Below are positions 10,302 to 20,354 of a stretch of DNA of 64,000 bases, piece by piece. Position numbers and translations under genes: made by a program. This DNA is from Xanthomonas arboricola pv. juglandis (GTDB taxonomy: Bacteria > Pseudomonadota > Gammaproteobacteria > Xanthomonadales > Xanthomonadaceae), in contig NZ_JZEF01000001.1 in the NCBI RefSeq assembly GCF_001013475.1, forward strand, positions 1,117,458-1,181,457, read 5' to 3'. Below the pieces are notes generated by a model that worked only from the letters and a program-made list of their open reading frames with translations, was not told the DNA's origin and ran no database searches. Positions within the stretch are counted from its first letter, which is position 1, and each line of letters begins with the position of its first letter.

Positions 10302-10622
10302 GCGGGGATTGAGGGAGTGCGCAGCCGCCCAGGCGAGCGCGGCCGTTACTGCTGTCTGGCGCGGTCACCGCAGTGCCGGACTTGCGTGTCGTCTCCCTTC
10401 GCCATGGATGTCGTTTCATCGGCGCTAAGGCCACGCGATCGACTTGGCGAGCGCAACCGCAAGCCGGCGCGGCACGCTGTGGCGACCTGCCGCCTGCATT
10501 CGCCTCCACGCACTTCTCCACACCGGTTGTGGATGAATCCTGCGCAAGTCTGTGGACAACTGCGCGCGCGCCTTGCGGCGCAATGCGGCCACGCCGGGTG
10601 GTGAATATTTCGCCAGCCGTAC
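10302..10622. other. Intergenic region with DnaA-box-like 9-mers
   Basis: There is no gene in these 321 bases between the NUDIX gene and the convergent 3-hydroxybutyrate dehydrogenase. The notable content is three 9-mers within 46 bases that each differ by one base from the DnaA box: TTCTCCACA at 10514, TGTGGATGA at 10528 and TGTGGACAA at 10551. Confidence 0.4.
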
Positions 10623-11384
10623 TTACTGCGCGGTCCAGCCGCCGTCGATGGCGATCGCCTGCCCGGTGATGTTGCGCGCGGCATGCGACATCAGGAACGC
10701 GACCGTACCGGCGAGTTCGTCGTAGTCGATGAAGGCGCCCTTGGGCATCGGCTTGAGCATCACATCGCGGATCACCGCCTCTTCGGCGATGCCGCGCGTG
10801 CGCGCCTGGTCGGCGATCTGGCGCTCCACCAACGGGGTGCGCACATAGCTCGGGCATAACGTGTTGACGGTGATGTCGCAGTCGGCGGTTTCCAGTGCGA
10901 TAACCTTGGCCAGGCCGACCAGGCCGTGCTTGGCGGCGACATACGCGCTCTTGTACGGGCTGGCGACCAGCGAGTGGATGCTGCCGATGTTGACGATGCG
11001 CCCGTAGCCGGCCGCGCGCATGCCGGGCAGGAGCGCGCGGCTGAGCCGTGCGGCGCCGGTCAGCATCACATCCACCAGCAAGGCCCAGCGCTGCATCGGA
11101 AAGTCTTCCAGCGCGGCAACCTGCTGCAGGCCGGCATTGTTGACCAGCACCTGCGGCGCGCGCGTCACGCGCGCCAAGGCCTGCGTGATGCCGTGGTCAT
11201 CGGTTACGTCCAGCGCCAGTGCTTCAGCCGAGCCGCCGGCATCGCGCAGGCGCTGCGCGGTGCGTTCGGCTGCCGCCAGGTCCATATCGCTGACGATCAG
11301 ATGGTGGCCGCCGGCGGCCAGCTCGGTGGCGATGCCGGCGCCGATGCCGCTGCCTGCGCCGGTGATCAGGATGCTGCGCTTCAT
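10623..11384 (-). CDS. bdhA: 3-hydroxybutyrate dehydrogenase (SDR family)
   Basis: This 253-residue short-chain dehydrogenase has the NAD-binding TGAGSGIGAGIA at the N-terminus, NNAG, and the S...Y-x-x-x-K catalytic set in SIHSLVASPYKSAYVAAKHG. The region from NTLCPSYVRTPLVERQI onward matches D-3-hydroxybutyrate dehydrogenases. It would interconvert 3-hydroxybutyrate and acetoacetate, the step after polyhydroxybutyrate breakdown. The PHA synthase genes lie about 1 kb away on the other strand, which supports this substrate. The ATG at 11384 follows a GACGAGGACAGC stretch that can serve as a ribosome binding site. Confidence 0.88.
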   Translation of the reverse strand: MKRSILITGAGSGIGAGIATELAAGGHHLIVSDMDLAAAERTAQRLRDAGGSAEALALDVTDDHGITQALARVTRAPQVLVNNAGLQQVAALEDFPMQRWALLVDVMLTGAARLSRALLPGMRAAGYGRIVNIGSIHSLVASPYKSAYVAAKHGLVGLAKVIALETADCDITVNTLCPSYVRTPLVERQIADQARTRGIAEEAVIRDVMLKPMPKGAFIDYDELAGTVAFLMSHAARNITGQAIAIDGGWTAQ

Positions 11385-11514
11385 GCTGTCCTCGTCGTCG
11401 ATCGTGCCCGGCCGGAGCGGCCATGCTGATCGCCAGCCTAGCCGATAGCGCGAAACGGTCGCCTGCATGGCGTGCGCGCGTTACCCTTTGCGCCTTGCTC
11501 CTCTCAGGTTCCGC

Positions 11515-12129
11515 ATGAAACGCCATTTCTCGATGCTGCGCGATTTCCAACTCGCGGACTGGTTCACCCTGGCCAACGCCTTCTGCGGCACCGGCGCGGT
11601 GTTTGCGTCGATGCGCTTCCTGCAGGAAGGCCATCGCGGCGACCTGCTGCTGGGCATGGCGCTGATCCCGCTGGCATTCGTGTTCGATGCGCTGGACGGC
11701 CACGTGGCGCGCTGGCGCAAGGCGTCCTCGACCCTGGGCCGCGAGCTGGATTCACTGGCCGACGTGATCTCGTTCGGGGTGGCGCCTGCGGCACTGGGCT
11801 ATGCCTGCGGCATGCGCGGCGGCTGGGACTGGCTGGTGCTGAGCTATTTCGTCTGCTGCGGCGTGAGCCGGCTGGCGCGCTACAACGTCACCGCCGAAGA
11901 GATCGCCGGCGAGGCCGACAAGGTGCCGTACTTCGAAGGCACCCCGATTCCCACCAGCCTGCTGCTGGTGATCCTGCTGGCGGTGGCCGCCAGCAGTGGC
12001 CATATCGGCCAGACCTTGTGGTGGGGCCAGTGGCAGCTCGGGCCGTGGCAGTTCCACCCGTTGGTGCTGCTGTTTGCGGTGTCCGGCTCGCTGATGATCA
12101 GCAAGACGTTGCGGATCCCCAAACCCTGA
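11515..12129 (+). CDS. pssA: CDP-diacylglycerol--serine O-phosphatidyltransferase
   Basis: This 204-residue membrane enzyme of the CDP-alcohol phosphatidyltransferase family has a perfect signature: D61-G62-x2-A65-R66-x8-G75-x3-D79-x3-D83. About five to six hydrophobic segments follow. It would attach serine to CDP-diacylglycerol to make phosphatidylserine, the precursor of phosphatidylethanolamine. The start LRDFQLADWFTLANAFCG is typical of the PssA branch. A phosphatidylglycerophosphate synthase is less likely because of the length and the GTPIPTS segment. It lies upstream of phaE on the same strand. Confidence 0.88.
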   Translation: MKRHFSMLRDFQLADWFTLANAFCGTGAVFASMRFLQEGHRGDLLLGMALIPLAFVFDALDGHVARWRKASSTLGRELDSLADVISFGVAPAALGYACGMRGGWDWLVLSYFVCCGVSRLARYNVTAEEIAGEADKVPYFEGTPIPTSLLLVILLAVAASSGHIGQTLWWGQWQLGPWQFHPLVLLFAVSGSLMISKTLRIPKP

Positions 12130-12186
12130 CCGGTACAGCCGGGCGCACGCGGTAGGATGGCTGGTGGACAGTCACGGGAAGGGATC

Positions 12187-13350
12187 ATGGCAACCAGCGG
12201 TTCGGACAACGGCAACTTCGAAGACAAGGCGCGCCAGTACTGGAGCGCCTGGGGAGATGCCATGCGCCACGGCCAGTCCGGCGCCGCTGCGCAGCCCGGC
12301 GCCGTTCCCGGCATGGGGCCGGGCACCGAGCCACCGCAGGATTGGCGCAAGGCGATGGACTGGTGGTCGCAGCTGCTGCCCACCCAGGCCGCACCGCAGG
12401 CGCAGGAGGCGATCGACCGCTTTCGTCATCAGGCCGGCGACTGGTTCGGCACCATGCAGCAGGTGGCCGCGCAGTTTGCCGGGCGCGACACCTCGGCCAA
12501 CGAGGTCTCCGAGGCCTGGCGCCGTGCCGTGCAGGGGCAGGGCGAGCAGCTGATGCAATGGACGCTGGGCTCGCTGCGTGGCGGCAGCCCGGGCGGCTTC
12601 GACCCGTGGCTGCAGGACGCCGCGCAGGCCCTGGCAAAGTGGCGGGAGGAAAACGCGCCGTGGCTGGACATGCCGGCGTTCGGCCTGAACCGCAATCACC
12701 AGGCGCGCCTGCAGACGCTGGCCCGTGCGCAGCAGGAATACCAGGCGCAGTCGCAGGCCTATGGCGAACAACTCAAGTCGGCCATCGAGCAGGCATTCGG
12801 GCGGTTTGCCTCCAAGCTGGGCGAGCACGAAAGCAGCGGCAGTCAGCTGACCAGCGCGCGTGCCTTGTTCGACCTGTGGATCGAGGCTGCCGAAGAGTCG
12901 TATGCCGACGTCGCGCTATCCGACCAGTTTCGCGAGGTGTACGGCGGCTTTGCCAATGCGCATATGCGCTTGCGCGCCGCGCTGCAGGAAGAAGTGGAGC
13001 AGCTGAGCGAACGTTTCGGGATGCCCACGCGTTCGGAGATGGACGCCGCGCACCGCCGCATCGCCGAGCTGGAACGTGCGGTGCGGCGCCTGCTGCGCAC
13101 CGCGGCCAGCCCGGCCGGCAAGCCCGCTGCAGCGGCGGCTGACCCGGTTGCGCCGGCCACGGCCAAGCGCGCCCCGGCAGCCAGGGCGGATACTGCGCCC
13201 CGGCCGCCGGCCGCCAGGAAATCGCCGGCGAAGACCGCCCCGGCCAAAGACACGAAAGACACGAGGGTGTCGAAAAACACCTCCAGGCGTTCCGGCGGAA
13301 CATCCCCCGGCACGCCGGCCGCACGCAAGCCACGGGGAGCGCAGGCATGA
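12187..13350 (+). CDS. phaE: Class III PHA synthase subunit PhaE
   Basis: This 387-residue soluble protein has no enzyme motif. The PhaE pattern is visible in the repeated W-x-x-x segments and the conserved block ALFDLWIEAAEESYADVALSD near residues 220-240, followed by the MPTRSEMDAAHRRIAELERAVRRL helix. PhaE partners with PhaC to form the active polymerase on PHA granules. The last ~85 residues are a low-complexity Ala/Pro/Lys tail, which could bind DNA or granules. Its stop overlaps the phaC start by four bases (ATGA), typical of coupled subunits. Confidence 0.92.
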   Translation: MATSGSDNGNFEDKARQYWSAWGDAMRHGQSGAAAQPGAVPGMGPGTEPPQDWRKAMDWWSQLLPTQAAPQAQEAIDRFRHQAGDWFGTMQQVAAQFAGRDTSANEVSEAWRRAVQGQGEQLMQWTLGSLRGGSPGGFDPWLQDAAQALAKWREENAPWLDMPAFGLNRNHQARLQTLARAQQEYQAQSQAYGEQLKSAIEQAFGRFASKLGEHESSGSQLTSARALFDLWIEAAEESYADVALSDQFREVYGGFANAHMRLRAALQEEVEQLSERFGMPTRSEMDAAHRRIAELERAVRRLLRTAASPAGKPAAAAADPVAPATAKRAPAARADTAPRPPAARKSPAKTAPAKDTKDTRVSKNTSRRSGGTSPGTPAARKPRGAQA

Positions 13351-14423
13351 AAGGCCCGTTGGGATTCAGCGCCGAAGACCTGATGCAGGAAACCCTGTCG
13401 ATGCAGCGCAAGCTGCGCGAGGGGCTCAAGTTGCTGCCCGGCGTGGAAGACGTGGATTACGGGGTGACCGAGCGCGAGGAAATCTGGCGCGACGGCAAGG
13501 TGGTGCTGTACCGCTTTGTCGGCGAGCAGGCGCCGGTGGCCAGGACGCCGCTGCTGATCGTCTATGCGCTGGTCAACCGCCCATACATGGTCGACCTGCA
13601 GGCCGACCGCTCGCTGGTCAAGGGCCTGCTGGGCCACGGCCAGGACGTCTACGTGCTGGACTGGGGTTACCCGGACCGCTCCGAGCGTTACCTCACGCTG
13701 GAGGACTATCTGCTGCGTTACATCGATGGCGCGGTGGACCACCTGCGTGCGCAGTCGGGGCTGGAGGCGGTCGATGTGCTCGGCATCTGCCAGGGCGGCA
13801 CGTTTGCGCTGTGCTATGCGGCGCTGCAGCGGCCGAAGGTGCGCAACCTGATCACCATGGTCACGCCGGTGGATTTCCACACCCCCGACAACATGCTCTC
13901 CAACTGGGCGCGCATGGTCGATGTGGATCTGTTCGTGGACACCATGGGCAACGTGCCGGCGGATCTGATGAACGCCAGTTACCTGATGCTCAAGCCGTTC
14001 CGCCTGAATCTGCAGAAATACGTCGGCTTGCTCGACATCCTCGACGACAAGCAGGCGCTGGAAGATTTCCTGCGCATGGAAAAGTGGATCTTTGATTCGC
14101 CCGACCTGGCCGGCGAGGCATTCCGCGAGTTCGTCACCCAGTTCTATCAGCGCAATGGCCTAGTGACCGGGCAGGTACGCATCGGCGGGGAAGCGGTCGA
14201 TCTGCAGGTGGTGGACATGCCGGTGCTCAACATCTATGCCGAGCACGATCATCTGGTGCCGCCGGATGCCTCGCGTGCATTGCGTGGCCTGGTCGGCAGC
14301 GACGACTACACCGAGCTGAGTTTCCGTGGCGGGCATATCGGCATCTATGTCTCCGGGCGCGCGCAGCGCGAGGTGCCGGTGGCGATCCACCGTTGGTTGC
14401 AGGAGCGGGGCGGCAACGCGTGA
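13347..14423 (+). CDS. phaC: Class III poly(R)-hydroxyalkanoate synthase subunit PhaC
   Basis: This 358-residue alpha/beta-hydrolase-fold polymerase links (R)-3-hydroxyacyl-CoA units into polyester. The lipase-like box is GICQGG with the catalytic Cys148. The other triad members are D301 in AEHDHLVPP and H330 in GGHIGIYV, matching the C149/D302/H331 of the Allochromatium class III enzyme. The short length (about 355) and the upstream phaE make it class III and not class I. It overlaps phaE by four bases. Confidence 0.95.
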   Translation: MKGPLGFSAEDLMQETLSMQRKLREGLKLLPGVEDVDYGVTEREEIWRDGKVVLYRFVGEQAPVARTPLLIVYALVNRPYMVDLQADRSLVKGLLGHGQDVYVLDWGYPDRSERYLTLEDYLLRYIDGAVDHLRAQSGLEAVDVLGICQGGTFALCYAALQRPKVRNLITMVTPVDFHTPDNMLSNWARMVDVDLFVDTMGNVPADLMNASYLMLKPFRLNLQKYVGLLDILDDKQALEDFLRMEKWIFDSPDLAGEAFREFVTQFYQRNGLVTGQVRIGGEAVDLQVVDMPVLNIYAEHDHLVPPDASRALRGLVGSDDYTELSFRGGHIGIYVSGRAQREVPVAIHRWLQERGGNA

Positions 14424-14526
14424 GGCGAGTTCGCGTTGCGCTGCACGTGAGACCGGACGCTGCAGCCATCACGACGCGCTGTCGCTGCGCTTTCTAGACT
14501 GGGCGCCACGTTCGAAGGAGCTTTCC

Positions 14527-14727
14527 ATGGCCACGACCACCGCATTGTCCCGTTCTCTCAACGATCGCATGATCGCCGGCGTCGTCGGCGGCATCGCCCG
14601 CCGCTTCGGCTGGAGTTCCACGCTGCTGCGCGTGCTGTTCGTGATCGTTTCGATCGCCTCGGCGGCGTTTCCCGGCATCCTGGTCTATCTGATCCTGTGG
14701 CTGCTGATCCCCAACCAGGCCGACTGA
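14527..14727 (+). CDS. PspC-domain membrane protein
   Basis: This 66-residue protein is almost entirely a PspC domain: LNDRMIAGVVGGIARRFGW, an ordering helix, then the hydrophobic span VLFVIVSIASAAFPGILVYLILWLLI. PspC-domain proteins act in envelope-stress signalling; stand-alone short ones have no settled role. A good GAAGGAG ribosome site precedes the ATG. The next gene starts inside its last codons. Confidence 0.88.
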   Translation: MATTTALSRSLNDRMIAGVVGGIARRFGWSSTLLRVLFVIVSIASAAFPGILVYLILWLLIPNQAD

Positions 14728-15212
14728 CGCCCGCCCGGCGCGGGTGGTCCGCGCTGCATGTGCTGGGCGCGTTGTGGACGCTGCCCAATACTTTGCTCGG
14801 CCTTGCCATCGGTGCCGCCGGCAGCTGTTTCGGCGCGCGTCCGCGCTGGTCCGGGCAGGAACTGGCGGTGGTGTTCCATGCCTGGCCATGGGGACCGGGC
14901 GGGGCGATGACACTGGGCAATGTGATCCTGCTCAAGGGCGCCTCGCTGGATCTGCAGTGCAGCACGTATGCGCATGCGGCCGGACGTTGTCAGCACCCGC
15001 TGGTGCGCCTGGGCGACCACGAGCGTGCGCATGTCTACCAGTACATGCTGCTCGGCCCGCTGTTTTTGCCGGTGTATTTGCTGTGCGGCGGCATCCACGT
15101 ACGCAATCCGCTGGAACGGGCCGCCGACGCATATGCGCTGCATGGCCACGGCTGGTGGCCGTGGGGATCTCAGCGCAACCGCGAGAAACCGAACAGGTCC
15201 GACAACGGGTGA
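14697..15212 (+). CDS. Hypothetical membrane-associated protein with HExxH motif
   Basis: I do not recognise this 171-residue protein. A GTG at 14697 is assumed, inside the pspC 3' end; a start nearer 14724 would also be possible. It has a hydrophobic N-terminal part (LGALWTLPNTLLGLAIGAAG) and a second hydrophobic stretch LLGPLFLPVYLLCGGIHV. Just before that lies GDHERAHVYQY, which fits HExxH, the zinc-metallopeptidase signature. The closeness of the motif to a hydrophobic segment recalls membrane zincins, but a third ligand is not certain. Its 3' end overlaps the convergent oxidoreductase gene by 43 bases. Confidence 0.6.
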   Translation: MAADPQPGRLTPARRGWSALHVLGALWTLPNTLLGLAIGAAGSCFGARPRWSGQELAVVFHAWPWGPGGAMTLGNVILLKGASLDLQCSTYAHAAGRCQHPLVRLGDHERAHVYQYMLLGPLFLPVYLLCGGIHVRNPLERAADAYALHGHGWWPWGSQRNREKPNRSDNG

Positions 15213-16381
15213 GGCCTGCCTTCCAATTGCGCGCGCAATAAGCCTGCGCCGATCGCGCTGTAGGTGATGCCGTTGCCGCCGTACGCCATCGCGAACGAGA
15301 CCCGCGGCCCATGTTGCGGATGCGGCCCAAAGAACGGCAGTCCATCGGCGGTTTCGGCGAAGGTGCCACCCCAGGCGAACACCGGGCGCAGGCTGATGTC
15401 CGGCATCGTTTGGTGGATCTTCTTCAGCAGCGTCTTCAGCCTGCGCATGACACGTGCGTCGCGACGTGCGGGCAGATCGATGTTGTCGTCTTCGCCGCCG
15501 GCCACCACGCGTCCATCCGGCGTGCTGCGCAGGTAGAGATAGGGACGCGCGGTTTCCCACATCATGGTGTGCTTGAGCGCGCCCATCTCGCCGTCGTGCA
15601 GCGGATCGGTCACGAATGCGTAGCTGCTGCGGTTACGTGCCACGCGCTGCGACAGCCACTGCTGGTTTGCGTAGCCTGCGGCCATGATGACGTGCCGGGC
15701 GCGCAGCGTGACCCCATCGCGGGTGCGCAACGCGACATGCCGGTCGTGGGGTGTGAGGGTGGCGATCGCGGTGCGGTCGTAGATGCGCGCGCCGTAGTGC
15801 TCGCCTTCTGCAAACAGGCGGTAGCACAGCCGATACGGATCGACGCTGGCGGCCAGGCGGCTGAGGATCGCACCCTCGGAGCGTACGCCGTAGTTGTGCC
15901 ACAACGGCGCGCGCTCGATCCATTCGACCGGAAGAGTGTGGGTTTTTCGCACCTGCAGTTCGCTGCGTAGGTCGTCGAGATCCCGCGACCGGCTGGCGTA
16001 GTACAGGCTGTCCTGACGGCTGAAGTCGCAGCCGCCCAGCGTATTGCAGAGGCCTTGAAGGTCGAGCACCGCTTGCGCGCATGCAGCGTACGCCAGCGCT
16101 GCCGCCGGCATGCCGTAATGCCTGGCCAGCGCGATCATCGGTGTGTCGATTTCGTACTGCAGCAAGGCGGTACTGGCCGAGGTACTGCCCCAGCCGATCT
16201 CGCGCTGCTCGAGCACCACCACCTCGTGCCCGTGCTTGAGCAGTTCGTGCGCGATCAGGGCGGCGGTGACCCCGCCGCCGATGATGGCCACCTCGCAATC
16301 GGTGTCCCGCTCCAGACGCGGATAGGCGCGCATCAACCCGTTGCGGATCGACCAGAACGGGTAGCCACTCTTGAGGTCCAT
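15170..16381 (-). CDS. FAD-dependent oxidoreductase (DAO/GlpO type)
   Basis: This 403-residue flavoprotein has the dinucleotide-binding fingerprint AIIGGGVTAALIAHELLKHG (G35-G37) and an E at the second strand end (VVVLEQREIGWGSTSAS). The C-terminal FAD-contact segment AMAYGGNGITYSAIGA is also present. It belongs to the D-amino-acid-oxidase-like group that includes glycine oxidase and gamma-glutamylputrescine oxidase. The substrate cannot be assigned. No membrane anchor or signal peptide is visible. It is convergent with, and overlaps, the HExxH gene. Confidence 0.85.
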   Translation of the reverse strand: MDLKSGYPFWSIRNGLMRAYPRLERDTDCEVAIIGGGVTAALIAHELLKHGHEVVVLEQREIGWGSTSASTALLQYEIDTPMIALARHYGMPAAALAYAACAQAVLDLQGLCNTLGGCDFSRQDSLYYASRSRDLDDLRSELQVRKTHTLPVEWIERAPLWHNYGVRSEGAILSRLAASVDPYRLCYRLFAEGEHYGARIYDRTAIATLTPHDRHVALRTRDGVTLRARHVIMAAGYANQQWLSQRVARNRSSYAFVTDPLHDGEMGALKHTMMWETARPYLYLRSTPDGRVVAGGEDDNIDLPARRDARVMRRLKTLLKKIHQTMPDISLRPVFAWGGTFAETADGLPFFGPHPQHGPRVSFAMAYGGNGITYSAIGAGLLRAQLEGRPHPLSDLFGFSRLR

Positions 16382-16573
16382 GCGGTTTCGTACGTGCGGG
16401 CGAAGCGCAATTGGACCGGCAGGCAGGGTGAAGCGGTTGTGCAGACAGGCGAGGGGATCCTGCCGTCACCAAACCGCAAACAGCCGGCGTTAACGTGCGT
16501 GGAAAGCTCCTCACGGCACGGTCGTTATGCTCGCGCCACTAACGTAGTCACAGTTGTTAACGAGGGTGTGGGC

Positions 16574-16801
16574 ATGTCGATCGTTCTATACGTCGGTGGC
16601 AGCAAAGATGGCGACAAGGGAGTTGTGCCTTACGGGTTCAGCAAGTCGCGCGCGATGACCGACGCCGGCCCGGAGATCTATGTCGAGCGCATGGTGCCGT
16701 TGAAGGACGTCGGCAAGATCCGCGTGATGGCACTGGAATCGCTGCACGAAAGCATCCTGGTCGAGCGCGCTGCCACGCATTACGCAGGTCGCGCCAGCTA
16801 A
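16574..16801 (+). CDS. Conserved small hypothetical protein
   Basis: This 75-residue protein begins MSIVLYVGGSKDGDKGVVPYGF. It is soluble and of mixed charge, with no signal peptide and no recognised motif. The codon use fits the neighbours. It stands alone between the oxidoreductase and tex. A 150-base promoter-like stretch lies upstream, containing two GTTAAC sites about 70 bases apart. Function unknown. Confidence 0.65.
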   Translation: MSIVLYVGGSKDGDKGVVPYGFSKSRAMTDAGPEIYVERMVPLKDVGKIRVMALESLHESILVERAATHYAGRAS

Positions 16802-16821
16802 GCGCAGCCGACCGGACGAGT

Positions 16822-16842
16822 GCGCCCACCGTCAGTGGGCGC
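16822..16842 (+). terminator. GC-rich hairpin after the small hypothetical gene
   Basis: GCGCCCAC-CGTCA-GTGGGCGC is a perfect 8-base stem lying 21 bases after the stop. There is no T run, so its strength as an intrinsic terminator is doubtful. Confidence 0.4.
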
Positions 16843-17044
16843 CAAGTGCCCACGGCTGCAGGTATCGCAACGGTACTTCAGCTCTTACGCACCCTCTGCA
16901 ACTACCTGACGATCGCCCGCTAGCGCTTGTCAGCCATCAAGGGCGCGCCGGCATAGTGTTATGGCGATCCTGTCAACGGGTTCCCGCGGCGGGCCAGCAC
17001 TGCGAAAATGCTTTTTTCAGTGAAGCGGCTCCGGCCGCGCCGCC

Positions 17045-19411
<2,367 letters not shown>

Positions 19412-19615
19412 GTCAGCGTGCCCGGCGGCTGCCCTGGCGTGGCTGGGCAGTGTAGATAGACCCGCTCGCAAGGCGGCGGGTCTGCTGCTGCGATTGGATC
19501 GCGCTTGGGCAGGCTGATCTGCAACTTGGCTGCGGGTCCGTGCACTCCGACCACCGCGGCGCGCCTATGCAGATACGATCAGTCGTAAGGCGGCTGGTCT
19601 GAGGCCTTGCTGCAG

Positions 19616-19724
19616 GGCCCTTGCCCGCCCACCATCGCAGGACCACGCAGCAAGTAGGTCCATGTAGGCGCTTACGCGGCATCCATGCCGCGTAAGGTCC
19701 CGCGACGGTGGGCGGGCAAGGACC
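19616..19724. repeat. Xanthomonas-type palindromic repeat, copy 1
   Basis: The outer arms (near 19616-19644 and 19696-19724) pair as CCTTGCCCGCCCACC with GGTGGGCGGGCAAGG, 26 of 29 positions matching. Near the right arm an inner perfect hairpin CTTACGCGGCAT-CC-ATGCCGCGTAAG (19671-19696) is preceded by a GTAG head. The GTAG-plus-hairpin layout is that of REP-like elements mobilised by RAYT transposases. Confidence 0.8.
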
Positions 19725-19920
19725 TGTTGGGATGGTCGGTGAGTTTGGTTGCAAGCAGGGCGTGGCGCGCGGTTGTTCGAGTAGTGATGCGTCTGAAATC
19801 GTCGCATTGCGAGCTGGGTGACAGACAGACTCAAAGAGGCTACTTACGAACTTTTCAGCGAGCTAACGCAATCTCGCTAACAAGCAGGGTTTCCACATGA
19901 CTACCGACCAACTTTCTGGT

Positions 19921-20022
19921 GCGGTGTCCTCGCCGGTTGCGGGACCCTCGGCGGTATGGATGCCGCCGAGGAGCCTCCATGGACGGATTCACGGTATGTC
20001 CCGCAAGCGGCGAGGGCACCGC
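19921..20022. repeat. Xanthomonas-type palindromic repeat, diverged copy in reverse orientation
   Basis: The outer arms 19921-19945 and 19998-20022 pair over 23 of 25 bases. The inner hairpin CTCGGCGGTAT-GG-ATGCCGCCGAG lies beside the left arm, so the element is reversed relative to the other two. The arm sequences differ from copies 1 and 2 while the pairing is kept. Confidence 0.75.
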
Positions 20023-20168
20023 GCACTCGACTCACTGAGCTTTGGGCTTAGGCATTGTTCTGCAGCTAAATAACGCCGCTGCTCAAAATTGCGGCGTGTG
20101 CCTTTTGGGGAGCCTAGCGGGCAGATAAATCAGGTGTGCAGAGCGCTTGATCTGCGGCTTGGTCGCAA

Positions 20169-20276
20169 GGCCCTTGCCCGACCACCATCGCAGGACACGC
20201 CGCAAGTACGTTCTTGTAGGCTCTTACGCGGCATCCATGCCGCGTAAGGTCCCGCGACGGTGGGCGGGCAAGGACC
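20169..20276. repeat. Xanthomonas-type palindromic repeat, copy 2
   Basis: This is a near-identical relative of the element at 19616. It has the same inner hairpin CTTACGCGGCAT-CC-ATGCCGCGTAAG (20223-20248), the same GTAGGC head and the same outer arms with a few substitutions. Confidence 0.8.
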
Positions 20277-20354
20277 AAGCGGGATGGTCGGTGGGTGTGT
20301 TGCAAGCAGCGCTTGGTTGACGACGCTGTTTTGATTAGCTGCTCCCGCGCGACA

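Larger units (their letters stand above)
19412..20354. other. Gene-free region holding three palindromic repeats
   Basis: No convincing gene occurs in these 943 bases. They hold three palindromic elements, listed separately. There is also a GACCCGC/GCGGGTC hairpin at 19459-19482 just after tex, and a CGCCGC/GCGGCG hairpin at 20074-20096 followed by a T-rich stretch that could end transcription. Confidence 0.7.

Noticed and set aside
19600..20300. CRISPR array or integron attC sites in the repeat-rich gap
   Set aside because: There are three palindromic elements in mixed orientation without regular spacers, cas genes or an integrase, so neither applies.
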